Source of the DNA: Deltaproteobacteria bacterium
GTDB taxonomy: Bacteria > Myxococcota_A > UBA9160 > UBA4427
NCBI GenBank assembly: GCA_029261835.1
Contig: JAJDAO010000056.1
Location: 62,001 to 126,000, forward strand
DNA: 64,000 nucleotides
Direction of reading: 5' to 3'
The translations under genes and the position numbers were made by a program. The stretch's first letter is position 1, and each line of letters opens with the position of its first letter. Shown one piece after another: positions 37,101 to 47,157 of the stretch. Under the pieces are notes generated by a model. The model worked only from the letters and a program-made list of their open reading frames with translations, did not search any database and was not told where the DNA came from.

Positions 37101-37459
37101 ACTTCGTCCACGAGACCGTCGTAGACCACGACCCGACTGGCCGAATCCGCTGCTCCCGCGATCAGGCTCGCCGGGGTATGTGTCACCCCGGGTAGCTCGA
37201 TCACCAGCGTATTCTCCTGCTGGAGTCGGTAGGCCGAATAGACGGGGTCCTCGAGACCCATCAGCGTGATGACCGTCTCGCCGCCCTCACGCTGAACATC
37301 GATCTGCACCAGCTCCTGGCTGAGTGCCATCTCCGGGCTGCTCGACTCATCCCCTCCGCCAGGAGACTGAGACGTCGCACACGCGAACATCACGGCCATC
37401 GCGCACATCCCGGCGATCCATGCAATATTTCTTAGCCTTCCGCTCTTCGGATCGACCAT
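34196..37459 (-). CDS. pilQ: Type IV pilus secretin PilQ (large, three AMIN domains)
   Basis: A 1087 aa outer-membrane secretin through which the pilus exits. The N-terminal signal ends VMFAC, which may be a lipobox (Cys27). Three AMIN domains are recognised at about 50-130, 245-325 and 430-540, matching peptidoglycan binding. STN/N-domains follow at about 690-815 (RRISLDFKDVEISDVLRLIAEVSDLNIIAGDEV). The C-terminal secretin domain (about 820-1080) ends ELLIFVTPRVV. ATG 37459 lies nine bases after AAGGAGG. At 1087 aa it is longer than the Myxococcus protein (about 900) because of acidic, repeat-bearing linkers. Confidence 0.96.
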   Translation of the reverse strand: MVDPKSGRLRNIAWIAGMCAMAVMFACATSQSPGGGDESSSPEMALSQELVQIDVQREGGETVITLMGLEDPVYSAYRLQQENTLVIELPGVTHTPASLIAGAADSASRVVVYDGLVDEVTSSTYAGDAEPVTRIEVALAMQADYEVAPTSEGLAVWVRASADGPEDAAQDGPAEELAGTQLAEGEAEGSATSGGEPEDPWAAAEPLGASDDEAEAVEEIAASDIVEQMSAAADLEPAAPAVPAAPASALRALDVTVTEAGVLLHLQADGAISATETFTLEDPDRLVVDLPGLKNEISRNRIPVPSERVARVRVGAHPTKLRVVIDGGPEANGFQGRRVIPATDGLYLTVGSGADLDGALASSLSRSDDAGRPMEPVEMEPVETVAEQEAEQVAEQVAEQTALPVNDTQTEAVDSESEQETASVVESDAAEIYGLQYDSNQERDRVAVLSDQVIDYEVLTPDSETVVISIKNAVISSAVGERITPQPGGPLSLITTFQQPDVPGREVRVVMKRAPDLDPTLTRRGSLLFIDFENTGVAAAPPPAFVPGENISAAEEDLESELSFSESQVGDETSPGDSEELQATEPGEHAAVDPMSEMSDPAGDELVAEMVVGDEVAEDYGELPEPALPASLAVASAHEDEMVPTSAGAPPASLEPPAAVEILEEGGLIDGKEYAGRRISLDFKDVEISDVLRLIAEVSDLNIIAGDEVAGNVTIRLVDVPWDQALDVILLTKGLGFVRVGNVLRIAPSEILKVEEEVRLQERRNKEKLEDLEVKLQPVNYAAVKDVAELVKRLLSPRGTVNTDERTNTLIIKDISSVIDEATALIQAIDTQTPQVMIEARIVEANLEFSRALGSRWGAATQPFVNGFTKDTLRTDLGNENFRFEGDNSVTFYNPITSIPTGALSLGAFLLDDQMEVNVNIDAMEASGDGKVISSPRIVTLDNREAVIEQGISIPFQTFENGDAKLEFIDAVLSLKVTPHITTDRSIIMGLEVTRNAPDASVSTPTGSPAIAKNQAKTETLVKDGQTLVIGGIYTVDKTTRETRVPYLHRIPVLGAAFKSREVTDLRKELLIFVTPRVVVNPELAAN
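36261..36340 (-). repeat. Short tandem repeats in a PilQ linker
   Basis: Four 12-base units of the type TGCTCAGCTACC (36261-36308), encoding repeated VAEQ on the minus strand, followed by two 15-base units CTCAACGGGTTCCAT (36311-36340), encoding repeated ValGluMetGluPro-type residues. Both are multiples of three and could vary linker length without frameshift. Confidence 0.8.
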
Positions 37460-37464
37460 CGAGC

Positions 37465-38028
37465 TCACCCTCCTTGGCTCCTACGAATGCGCATTTCGAC
37501 GTCCTTCGTGGACTGGTTCCCGTCGAAGTCGACGAATGTCTCTTTCACCAGCACCAGATTGTCTCCAATGTGGATCACTCGTCCGCTGTTCTTTCCGATC
37601 TGCGAGCCCTCGCCCACCATGAACGAACGACCACCGGGATCAGTCACCAAGGCGCGTGGTCGTCCCGTATCCCAGACCACCGCAACTACGGCGAGCTGTC
37701 CGAGCTCGTAGTCCCCCAGCGGGCCAAAGCCCACCTTCGGCGCTTCCTCGTCCACGAACTGCAGAGACCGGAAGGGATCTCGCTTCCCGCTCTCGTCGTA
37801 GACATAGCCTTCGCTGACCGTTCCGAATCCGGTCTGAAGCTGGCTCTCAGGCTCGCTCTCCGGGACTGACGCGTGCTGCTGAGTCTTTCGACCCTTCATC
37901 AGCGCCTCCTTCAGCTTGTCTCGCTTCGCGGCGAACTCCTGTGTCGTGGGCGCCGTCACCGGATCCTCGTTGCATCCGACCAGCAACACGACCAGAGCCA
38001 GCGCGACTATCGCACCAACACTTCTCAC
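37465..38028 (-). CDS. pilP: Type IV pilus lipoprotein PilP
   Basis: A 187 aa periplasmic lipoprotein linking the PilNO inner-membrane complex to PilQ. The signal peptide ends in the lipobox LLVGC (about residues 15-19). The typical PilP beta domain is seen in KRDPFRSL, YELGQLAVVAVVWDTGRPRALVTDPGGRSFMVGEG and RVIHIGDNLVLVKET. GTG 38028 lies six bases after AGGAGG; the frame extends further upstream. pilQ begins five bases after its stop, so pilM to pilQ form one operon. Confidence 0.95.
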   Translation of the reverse strand: MRSVGAIVALALVVLLVGCNEDPVTAPTTQEFAAKRDKLKEALMKGRKTQQHASVPESEPESQLQTGFGTVSEGYVYDESGKRDPFRSLQFVDEEAPKVGFGPLGDYELGQLAVVAVVWDTGRPRALVTDPGGRSFMVGEGSQIGKNSGRVIHIGDNLVLVKETFVDFDGNQSTKDVEMRIRRSQGG

Positions 38029-38038
38029 GTTCACCCTC

Positions 38039-38677
38039 CTACACCCGCTCGTGCGGCTCGCCGCGAGGAGCCGTGGAAGCCGATCGGCCCTCCTCGCCGA
38101 GGAAACGGAACGTCGTCGCAGTTCCGTCGATCTTGAGGCTGGTGCCCCCCCTGTCCTCACTGCTCACCGTGACCGAGAGTGAGCCAATGTTCACGATTCT
38201 CGGCAAGCGACCGACGCGTTCGAAGAACCGCGCCAAGTCGTGATAGCCCCCCTCCAGCTCGATGAAGAACGGGACCTCGGCATAGAAATCATGAAGCACT
38301 TCGGGCTCACGCTGAATGGACTTGATCTGCACGCCCACCTGCTTGCCCGCGGTGCTGATATCCTGCAGCAGGTCTTCGAACTGCTTGCTGTTCGGCAGCT
38401 GCTTGAGTGCCTTCTCCAGATCCCGCTCGAGTACCGCAACCTCCTGTTCGAAGGCACCGACGTTCGTGGCGACAGCCCGAACGTTGTTCAACTGCCGCTG
38501 CAGCTGCTGGGCACTCATTCGGAGGTCGAGCACCTCCTGCCGCTTGGGCTGGTACGAGAGAAAGTAGAATCCAGCCGCTACCAGAAGTAGTAGAGCTGCC
38601 ACCGCCCCCAGGCGAGCTGGCTTCGGCACTCTCGCGAGCTTGGCGAGCTGTTCATCGAGGTCGAAGTTCATCTCCAT
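38039..38677 (-). CDS. pilO: Type IV pilus alignment protein PilO
   Basis: A 212 aa bitopic inner-membrane protein. One transmembrane helix (about 24-43, LGAVAALLLLVAAGFYFLSY) is followed by a coiled coil (KRQEVLDLRMSAQQLQRQLNNVRA) and a ferredoxin-like periplasmic domain (LPNSKQFEDLLQDISTAGKQVGV, FIELEGGYHDLARFFERVGRLPRIVNI). It pairs with PilN to connect PilM and PilC to PilP/PilQ. The gene follows pilN after eleven bases; the pilP ribosome site overlaps its stop codon. Confidence 0.95.
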   Translation of the reverse strand: MEMNFDLDEQLAKLARVPKPARLGAVAALLLLVAAGFYFLSYQPKRQEVLDLRMSAQQLQRQLNNVRAVATNVGAFEQEVAVLERDLEKALKQLPNSKQFEDLLQDISTAGKQVGVQIKSIQREPEVLHDFYAEVPFFIELEGGYHDLARFFERVGRLPRIVNIGSLSVTVSSEDRGGTSLKIDGTATTFRFLGEEGRSASTAPRGEPHERV

Positions 38678-38688
38678 CAGCGTTTCCC

Positions 38689-39273
38689 CTAGGCGTCCGT
38701 AGCGCCGCCCTCGCCCTCTTCTTCGGGCGTGGGTGTCACGAGGTCGGCGTTAATCTCGAACTTGACCAATCTCACCCCGTTCACGGGCTGGCCTCGCCCG
38801 GTCTTGACGAGGTCTACGTTGGCGAAGTACTGCGAGCCGTTCAGCGAGCGCAAGAAGTCTGCGACGACCCCATTGTCCAGGCTGTTCCCCTCCAGCGTCA
38901 CCTGCCCACCAGCGGTGGTAACACCAGTCAGCCAGAGCCGATCCGGCGTATGGGTCGCGAGCTCGTCGAACATGCGCACCGGACCGCTGCGAGCGCGGTC
39001 GAGGCCTTCGATCACGTCCAACTTGTCCTGCAACTCGGACTTCTTCTTCTTGAAGCCCGAAACCAGCGCTTCCTGCGGCCTGTAGCGCGAAATGTCGCTC
39101 TCCAGCTGCCCGACCTGGGCTCTCACCACGTTGAGCTGATCCGTGGTGCGACTGTTCAACATCAAGCCTCCACCCACGATCATGATCAGCCCCAGAAGCA
39201 GGACGGCAAGACTCTCTCGCAGCTCCGCTGCTCGCCTTGCTTCACGATGAGCAAGTAGATTGATCTCAATCAT
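38689..39273 (-). CDS. pilN: Type IV pilus protein PilN
   Basis: A 194 aa bitopic inner-membrane protein. The N-terminus IEINLLAHRE is the conserved PilM-binding peptide (INLLP-like motif). A transmembrane helix follows (about 20-45, LAVLLLGLIMIVGGGLML), then a coiled coil and a periplasmic Fimbrial/PilN domain (SGPVRMFDELATHTPDRLWLTGVTTAGGQVTLEG). Its start overlaps the pilM stop (TAATG), so translation is coupled. Confidence 0.95.
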   Translation of the reverse strand: MIEINLLAHREARRAAELRESLAVLLLGLIMIVGGGLMLNSRTTDQLNVVRAQVGQLESDISRYRPQEALVSGFKKKKSELQDKLDVIEGLDRARSGPVRMFDELATHTPDRLWLTGVTTAGGQVTLEGNSLDNGVVADFLRSLNGSQYFANVDLVKTGRGQPVNGVRLVKFEINADLVTPTPEEEGEGGATDA

Positions 39274-40352
39274 TAGGAATCAACCCTCCGTGTCGCCAGA
39301 CCGACTCCCACTCCGAGGGAAGGTCCAATGTCTTCGAGATACTCGGCGTCGAATCCCTTGCTCGGTAGCATCCTCGACAGCGGATTCATGACTTCGACCG
39401 CAAACCCCGTACGTTCCGAGAAGCTGGAGCCGAGGCCCGACACCTTGGCCCCGCCGCCGGAGAGCAGGACCTTGCCAATGCGACTTTCGACAGCCGTCGC
39501 AGTAAAGAAGTCGAGTGAGCGCGAGATCTCTCCGACCACCGTATCGGTCACTGAGCGAATCGCGTGCTCGACCTCCTGGGGAATGACCTCCTGGCTCTGC
39601 TCCGACAGATTGCCACCCAGTTTCAGGCGCTCGGCCTCATCAAAGTTGATCGAGAGCGCCTTCTGGATCTCCTCGGTGTACTGATTGCCGCCCGTCGTGA
39701 TGTCCCGAGTGAAGGCCGGAACGCCATCCTGCACGACATTGATGTTCACGACCTGAGCGCCGATATTCACCAGTGCGATCACACCCTCGGGCTCGGGCTC
39801 GTAGTTGATCTCGTAGGCGTTCTCGACGGCGAAGGCCGCCACATCGATTGCGACCGGGTTGAGCCCGGCTTCGCTGATTACCTGCACGTAGTCGTCGATC
39901 AGGTCCTTCTTGGCCGCCACCAGCAGCACGTCCATCTGCCCTTCACCCGCGCTGGTGTCGAGGATCTGGAAGTCCAAGTTGACTTCGTTCACGTCGAAGG
40001 GGATGTACTGCTCCGCCTCCCACTGAATCTGATCCTCCAGTTCCTCACGGGCCATGATGGGAAGACTGACCTTCTTCACGATCACGGAGTGACCGGCAAC
40101 CGCGGCCGCCACGTCCTTCCCCTTGATCCGACCGGACTGCACCGCCTCCTGAATCGCCTCGACGATCACGCTCGAGTTCAGGAAGGCGCCCTGCACGATC
40201 GCCTCGGTCGGCATGGGCGCAACGCCGAGGCCCTTCAGCTCGAAACCCTTGTCCTTGCCCTTCATGGCGAGTTCAACCGCCTTGACTGAGCTGGACCCGA
40301 TGTCGAGTCCGATCACGGATCTTCTTCCGAAGCTGGGTAGCGACAGGTTCAT
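39273..40352 (-). CDS. pilM: Type IV pilus actin-like ATPase PilM
   Basis: A 359 aa cytoplasmic FtsA/actin-fold protein. Nucleotide-binding motifs are IGLDIGSSSVKAVEL (about 14-28), IALVNIGAQVVNINVVQDG and VLLSGGGAKVSGLG. WEAEQYIPFDVNEVNLDFQIL is a strongly conserved PilM segment. It binds the N-terminal tail of PilN and links the motors to the alignment complex. It heads the pilMNOPQ operon, after the small XRE gene. Confidence 0.96.
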   Translation of the reverse strand: MNLSLPSFGRRSVIGLDIGSSSVKAVELAMKGKDKGFELKGLGVAPMPTEAIVQGAFLNSSVIVEAIQEAVQSGRIKGKDVAAAVAGHSVIVKKVSLPIMAREELEDQIQWEAEQYIPFDVNEVNLDFQILDTSAGEGQMDVLLVAAKKDLIDDYVQVISEAGLNPVAIDVAAFAVENAYEINYEPEPEGVIALVNIGAQVVNINVVQDGVPAFTRDITTGGNQYTEEIQKALSINFDEAERLKLGGNLSEQSQEVIPQEVEHAIRSVTDTVVGEISRSLDFFTATAVESRIGKVLLSGGGAKVSGLGSSFSERTGFAVEVMNPLSRMLPSKGFDAEYLEDIGPSLGVGVGLATRRVDS

Positions 40353-40378
40353 CGATTGCCCTCTCCCGGCGGCCGCTG

Positions 40379-40642
40379 CTACAGCAGCCCGTCGTCGGTC
40401 ACCACGTCCGGAATGGTTCCGGGCGTGGGCTGTTCAATCTGCATAAGACCGAAGACCCGGTCCTTGTCCGAGACCTTCAGACCGAGTGCCAGAAGAATCT
40501 TGCGCTTCGTGTCCAGGCGACAGGGACGGCCTGCCTCGACTCGGTCGATCGTCAGTGTCGAGAGACCTGACTTCCGAGCCAGCTCGGCCTTGCTCATCAT
40601 GAGGTTCTCGCGATACCTCTGTACGTTGTTGCTCGGCACCAA
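40379..40642 (-). CDS. XRE-type helix-turn-helix regulator upstream of pilM
   Basis: An 87 aa protein with one Cro/XRE HTH domain (YRENLMMSKAELARKSGLSTLTIDRVEAGRPCRL, then TKRKILLALGLKVSDKDRVFG). The C-terminal 20 residues are short and acidic. It is separated from pilM by 26 bases and is probably the first gene of that operon, perhaps an autoregulator or operon regulator. Its target is not known. Confidence 0.85.
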   Translation of the reverse strand: MVPSNNVQRYRENLMMSKAELARKSGLSTLTIDRVEAGRPCRLDTKRKILLALGLKVSDKDRVFGLMQIEQPTPGTIPDVVTDDGLL

Positions 40643-41022
40643 TCACTCCTCCGCGAACCGTGGTCGGCTGACCAGTCGGGTGCGTCTCGAACACTCGGAC
40701 TATCGGCCCGGTGTTTCGGGGACTTGAGGACACAGGACTCCGGCTCGTTGTGTCGCGAATCACACTGCACTCGCTGGCAGCCGCGAGGCAGCCCGAGCGG
40801 GCGCGGGATGCTCCGCGCGACCCGGGTGGTGTGGATTCCCCTCGTTTCACAAGAGTACTGTCGATACAGCCTGTCCGGAATTCCGCCGGGGGCGGTGCAG
40901 CAGACGCGCCACGTCACGCGTCGGCGCATTCCACCTTGAATGCACGGACCGACATGCCGATTGAACAGTCGCGGCGGCCGCGTCTGCGCAGCACCGCGCA
41001 AGCGAATCGAGGACGGGAGCAA
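40643..41022. other. Divergent intergenic region between XRE regulator and NtrC-type regulator
   Basis: About 380 bases that must carry the promoters of the pilM operon (minus) and the response-regulator gene (plus). Reading frames here do not look like proteins. I could not identify a clear sigma-54 motif by eye. Confidence 0.45.
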
Positions 41023-42387
<1,365 letters not shown>

Positions 42388-42454
42388 GGGGCACGTGGGA
42401 ACGTGCACGGCCAGCTCGGCGAGCAACGCCCGAGTCCAGCCTCCAGTCGGAACA

Positions 42455-43966
42455 TCACGCTCCACGAACCTCCGTCCCCACTCGCTTGGCTGCGCCGCCC
42501 GTCTTCGCCAATCGCAGGGAAAGGGTCGCACCGCCCAACTCGCCTCTCGGTGTGCAGTCCAGTACGCCGCCCAGCTCCTCAGCCAGCCGCTGCGCATTGG
42601 CCAGCCCGAGCCCCGTGCCCTCTCCGGGCGGCTTGGTCGTGAAGAACGGGTCGAAGATGCGCTCGCGATCCTCCTCAGAGATACCCGGACCGTTGTCGGA
42701 CACCTGGCACTCGATCGCGTCCCACTCTCGACGGGCTTCCGTGGCCTCAGGGGATTCTCCGACTCGTACACACAAATGAGCCGGCTGCAGCTTCAGAACG
42801 ATTCGCGGTTTCCGCTCCTCGCGCACGGCGTCGGCGCCGTTGACGACGAGGTTGAGTAGAATCTGCGCGATCATACTCTCGTCTGCCAGGATCGCGGTCA
42901 CACCATCACACCGCAGCAGCTCGAACTCGACCGCCGCGTAGCACTTCTGTGCACGCACGAGTCCGAGAACCTGCTCGCCCACATGCACCAGGTCGACCCA
43001 AGACGGCTTGGCCTGGGGGGGGCGAGAGAAATCGAGCAGCTGCCGCAGAATCTCGCGAACCCGTCCGCCCTGCTCTGCTGCCCGCCCGAGGTAGCCGCGA
43101 ACCTCGTCGTTCAGAGAATCCTCCCTCTGCGCCAGCTCCAGGAAGGCCAGTAGCGCGCCCATCGGGTTTCCCACCTCGTGCGCCACACCGGCGGCCAGGC
43201 TTCCGACCGCGGCAAGCCGCTCGGCGCGAACCAGCCCGGCCCGCGCCTGGCTCAGCTGTGCATTCGCGTCACGCAGATCCCTCACGGCCTTCTCGAGCGC
43301 GCTGGTTCGGTGCTCGAGTGCCTCACTCATCTCATTGAAGGCCCACGCCACCTCCTGCACCTCGTCGACGCCTTCCAGACGCACGCGGGCGCCGGGGCCC
43401 GCCTCACCAATCGTGCGTGCGGCCCCGGCGAGTTCGCGCATCGGCGCGATCACTCTCTGCCGCAGCAGGTAGCTGCCGAAGGCGGCGAAGACCAGGGCGT
43501 CCAGTACGAGCAGTGTGATGAGCGAGCTTCGAGACACGACCGACGGAATCCGAGCCACTGCCACATCGCCTGCTGTGGCTGTCGAAGCGGCAAAGCGAAT
43601 CGGATCCCAGGGTGCACCCGAACGCAGGATGGAGCCCCTCGCCCGACGCGCCTCCCGGGCGAGGCTGCGAGACTCCTCGTCGATCGGCCCGGCCCCGTCG
43701 CTGCGCTCCGCCGTTTGCCCGGATTCCGAAACCGTCCACCAGTCGACGCCACTCGAAACGGCACCGACAGCAAACGTCGGTGCTCTGGCCTCAGCCAGCA
43801 ATGCCCGCCCGAGAAGCTCCTGAAGGCTCTCGACCTGCGCGGCGTGTGTTCTGAAGAAGAACGCCGTGAGCAGAGCGGTCGCCGTGAGCATGATGATCGC
43901 CAGACTGCTCAGAATCTCGGCGTGGAGCCCGTTGCCAACACGCATCGCTAACCCTGACCAGCGCAC
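42455..43966 (-). CDS. Membrane sensor histidine kinase
   Basis: A 503 aa kinase. Two transmembrane helices (about 17-37 and 150-172) bracket a periplasmic sensor segment. A HAMP domain follows ([25 protein letters not shown]), then HisKA with the phospho-acceptor His in [16 protein letters not shown]. The HATPase has [20 protein letters not shown] and [15 protein letters not shown]. It begins 13 bases after pilR, at GTG 43966 or ATG 43945, so it may be co-transcribed with pilSR. It probably phosphorylates the convergent NtrC-type regulator. Confidence 0.92.
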   Translation of the reverse strand: MRWSGLAMRVGNGLHAEILSSLAIIMLTATALLTAFFFRTHAAQVESLQELLGRALLAEARAPTFAVGAVSSGVDWWTVSESGQTAERSDGAGPIDEESRSLAREARRARGSILRSGAPWDPIRFAASTATAGDVAVARIPSVVSRSSLITLLVLDALVFAAFGSYLLRQRVIAPMRELAGAARTIGEAGPGARVRLEGVDEVQEVAWAFNEMSEALEHRTSALEKAVRDLRDANAQLSQARAGLVRAERLAAVGSLAAGVAHEVGNPMGALLAFLELAQREDSLNDEVRGYLGRAAEQGGRVREILRQLLDFSRPPQAKPSWVDLVHVGEQVLGLVRAQKCYAAVEFELLRCDGVTAILADESMIAQILLNLVVNGADAVREERKPRIVLKLQPAHLCVRVGESPEATEARREWDAIECQVSDNGPGISEEDRERIFDPFFTTKPPGEGTGLGLANAQRLAEELGGVLDCTPRGELGGATLSLRLAKTGGAAKRVGTEVRGA

Positions 43967-43978
43967 GCTCGATCCGCT

Positions 43979-45370
43979 CTACTCGCTCGGACCACCCGAG
44001 TCATCCAACCCGAGCTTCTCCAACCGGTACCGGAAGGACCGGAACGAGATTCCCAGCAGCTTCGCCGCCTGCTTCTTCACGCCTCCGGCCGACCGCAGCG
44101 CCTCTCCGAGCAGGCAACGCTCATAGTCACCGAGCAGCGCCTCGAGCTTCACGCCTTCCGGTGGGATACGCGGTACACCGCTCACCGGCACCATGTCCAG
44201 CACCGTGGGCGGTAGAGCGTCGAGCTCGATCTTCCCGTCCCGCGACAGCGCCACAGCGCGTTCGACGATATTCTCCAGCTCGCGAACATTGCCGGGATAC
44301 GTGTACTCCATCAGCTTCTGCTTGACGTCGTCGCTGACCGAGTCGATCTGCATACCCAGCTCCTCTGCGAACTTCTCCACGAAGTGGCGAAGCAGCAGCG
44401 GGATGTCCTCGTTGCGATCGCGCAGCGGCGGCAGCGGGATCTGGATGACATTCAGTCGATAGTAGAGATCCTCGCGGAAGCGGCCGGCTGCCACCTCCTC
44501 TTCCACTCTCCGGTTCGTCGCCGAGACAATTCGGACATCGACCTGTCGATCACTCGTGCCGCCCACCCGGCGAATCGTCTTCTCCTGAATTGCTCGGAGC
44601 AGCTTCACCTGTAGCGCGGGACTCAGCTCCCCGACCTCGTCTAGAAAGAGCGTCCCGCTGCCTGCCGCCTCGAACAACCCCTCCTTGTTCTGAATGGCGC
44701 CAGTGAAAGAACCCTTCACGTGGCCAAAGAGCTCCGATTCCAGCAAGTTCTCAGGAATCGCTCCGCAATTGAGCGCCACGAAGGCTCGCGCGTGGCGCTC
44801 GCTCTGGTCGTGGATGGCTCGCGCAACCAGCTCCTTCCCGGTGCCGCTCTCTCCGCTGATCAAGACGTTGCTCTTGGTGTCGGCAACCTGTCGGACAAGC
44901 TCAAAGACGCGCTGCATCAACTCACTGTTGCCAATGATGTTCCGATTCTTGACCTGACTGCGCAGCTCGGTCCGCAAGCGCCGGTTCTCGTTCGCGAGCA
45001 GCTTCTTCTCGAGCGCCTTCTCCACCACAAGCCGGATTTCGTCGACCTTGAACGGCTTCGTGATGTAGTCGTACGCACCCTCCTTCATCGCTGCTATGGC
45101 ACTGTCGGTGCTGGCAAACGCCGTGATCACGATGACCAGTGTCTCGGGCGAGATCTCACGAGCGCTGTTGAGCAGATCGAGACCCGTCTTCCCAGGCATC
45201 TGCATGTCCGTGATGACAAGGTCGATTTCGTCGTTCTCCAGCGAGACCAATGCGCCATCGACATCAGAAGCCGTGCTAACGCCGTACCCCTCCCGTCGAA
45301 AGAAGATCTCCAGGAATTCCCGCATGCTGCGTTCGTCGTCGACGACGAGTATGCGCGCCTTCTCCCTCAT
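43979..45370 (-). CDS. pilR: Type IV pilus response regulator PilR
   Basis: A 463 aa NtrC-family sigma-54 activator that normally drives pilA. The receiver (about 1-120) has DDERS and phospho-Asp in VITDMQMPGKTG. The AAA+ domain has GESGTGKE, GSFTGA and TLFLDEVGE. The Fis-type HTH is in GGVKKQAAKLLGISFRSFRYRLEKLGL, a sequence typical of PilR. The start overlaps the pilS stop (ATGA). Confidence 0.95.
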   Translation of the reverse strand: MREKARILVVDDERSMREFLEIFFRREGYGVSTASDVDGALVSLENDEIDLVITDMQMPGKTGLDLLNSAREISPETLVIVITAFASTDSAIAAMKEGAYDYITKPFKVDEIRLVVEKALEKKLLANENRRLRTELRSQVKNRNIIGNSELMQRVFELVRQVADTKSNVLISGESGTGKELVARAIHDQSERHARAFVALNCGAIPENLLESELFGHVKGSFTGAIQNKEGLFEAAGSGTLFLDEVGELSPALQVKLLRAIQEKTIRRVGGTSDRQVDVRIVSATNRRVEEEVAAGRFREDLYYRLNVIQIPLPPLRDRNEDIPLLLRHFVEKFAEELGMQIDSVSDDVKQKLMEYTYPGNVRELENIVERAVALSRDGKIELDALPPTVLDMVPVSGVPRIPPEGVKLEALLGDYERCLLGEALRSAGGVKKQAAKLLGISFRSFRYRLEKLGLDDSGGPSE

Positions 45371-47124
45371 TGTGGCGGCGCTCCCGCCAGCGGAAGCTCT
45401 ATACGGAAGATGGTCCCAGTGCCGTCGGCACTCTCCATCGTCAACATACCTCCGTGGCTCTCGACGATCCGATGAACTGTCGCAAGCCCCAACCCCGTTC
45501 CCTCTGTCTTAGTTGTGAAGAAGGGTTCGAACATCCGCTCCTGCACGTCGTCGGGGATCCCCACGCCGGAATCCTGGATGGCAATCTCCACCCGTGAATT
45601 CCCGCAATCCTGAGCGGGATACACCTCTTGCCGTCCGTTACGGCGGAGAAGCCGCACATCTTGAGAACCATCCGCGGGGGCCAGGGAGATCTGGATCCGC
45701 AGAACACCTCCGTCAGGCATGGCTTCGATCGCGTTGCTGCACAGATTCCACAGGACCTGCTTCAGCTGATCGCGATCCGCCCAGATCTCGAGACCCGGCG
45801 GGCATTCGAACTCGACGGCCACGTTCTCCGGCCGCGCACCTTCCAGCAGTTTGAGGAGTTCGCCCAAGGCCTCGGCAGTGTCCACCGCCTCCGGAATCGG
45901 AGGCCCGGGCCGCGAGTACTGAAGAAAATCGGTGATCAAGACATTCAGACGGTCGGTTTCGCGCACCACGATGTCCATCAGTCTCTGCGATTCGCGGTTC
46001 CCTGCTTCCGCAACCGGTGCGCTCCTCAGGAGCTGAATCGACCCCGACATAGAGGCCAACGGGTTGCGGATCTCGTGGGCAATCTTCGCCGCCATCTCAC
46101 CAACCGCCGCCAGCCTCTCCGATCGCCGCAGCCCCCGCTCCATGGCCACGACCGCCGTGACATCCTGAAAGATCACCACGTGACCCAACGGACTGCCGTC
46201 TGCATCCTTCAGAATCGATGCAGCCAATCCAATGAAGAGATCTGCTCCGCTCCGATTGCGGTACGGCAGCCGAGTTCGCGGGACCGCGATCCCATGTCGA
46301 TCGCCCTCATACTGAAACACCAAGCGACTCGCCCCGGGCATCAGCTCCTCCACCAGCCGGTCGCAGGCCTCCTCGCTGCTGAAGCCGGTCATGCGTTCCG
46401 CCTCGGGATTGAACGAGGTGATACGTTCTTCGTTGTCCGTCGTCAGCACGCCACTCATGATGCTCTCGATCGTCCGCTGGTGCAGATCACGTAGGCGGCG
46501 AAGGTCGCTCGTGCTCTTGTCCAGCTCTCTCCCTGTGCGGTGAAGCTCGCTCGACAGCAGGCTCGCCAGCACGCCCACCAGGTAGAGTGCACCAATGTGT
46601 ACGGCCCAGATCGCCGCCGTCACGCCGATGGGCGAATGACCTGATTCCCCGCCTTGGCCGCCCAGCAGACCCGTGCCCGCCTCGAGCAGTACACCCCCGT
46701 ACGCAACTGCGCTAAGAGATGCCGCCAGAATGGCACCACGCCGCTCGAAGAGAACTGCACCGTATAGAGTTACGACGACGTAGAGAAAGGTGAATACTGA
46801 CTCCCGCCCACCGGAGAAGTAGACCAACGATGTGACGATTCCGACATCGGTCGCGATTTGTGCGGCCGCAAAGCGATGCGGATGTCGGCTGTGCCCGATC
46901 ATCAGGCCAGAGATGACGGTCGTCGCAAAGGAGACCGCAACAGTCAGGTAGAGCCCTTGCCTCGCCCAGGGCGGCAGTTCCTGCCCCAGCCCGTCCAAGC
47001 CGATAGCAATGCCGAAGCTCAGTACGGTCAGGCCAAGACGAGCGATGAGAAGCCTTGTCAAGCGCTCCTCAGAGCGACTTCCCTGCGCCGCGATCTGCGA
47101 CCCGAGGGATCCCCGTTCGCTCAT
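45367..47124 (-). CDS. pilS: Type IV pilus sensor kinase PilS
   Basis: A 585 aa kinase. Six predicted transmembrane helices fill residues about 25-200, as in PilS. A PAS domain follows (about 225-335, IESIMSGVLTTDNEERITSFNPEAERMTGFS), then HisKA with His in KIAHEIRNPLASMSG. The HATPase contains LWNLCSNAIEAMP, DSGVGIPDDVQ and FFTTKTEGTGLGL. It phosphorylates PilR and senses pilin levels in known systems. Coupled to pilR by a four-base overlap. Confidence 0.94.
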   Translation of the reverse strand: MSERGSLGSQIAAQGSRSEERLTRLLIARLGLTVLSFGIAIGLDGLGQELPPWARQGLYLTVAVSFATTVISGLMIGHSRHPHRFAAAQIATDVGIVTSLVYFSGGRESVFTFLYVVVTLYGAVLFERRGAILAASLSAVAYGGVLLEAGTGLLGGQGGESGHSPIGVTAAIWAVHIGALYLVGVLASLLSSELHRTGRELDKSTSDLRRLRDLHQRTIESIMSGVLTTDNEERITSFNPEAERMTGFSSEEACDRLVEELMPGASRLVFQYEGDRHGIAVPRTRLPYRNRSGADLFIGLAASILKDADGSPLGHVVIFQDVTAVVAMERGLRRSERLAAVGEMAAKIAHEIRNPLASMSGSIQLLRSAPVAEAGNRESQRLMDIVVRETDRLNVLITDFLQYSRPGPPIPEAVDTAEALGELLKLLEGARPENVAVEFECPPGLEIWADRDQLKQVLWNLCSNAIEAMPDGGVLRIQISLAPADGSQDVRLLRRNGRQEVYPAQDCGNSRVEIAIQDSGVGIPDDVQERMFEPFFTTKTEGTGLGLATVHRIVESHGGMLTMESADGTGTIFRIELPLAGAPPQ

Positions 47125-47157
47125 CTGTGGCTCACCCGCCGCCGAACGCGGCCTCTG

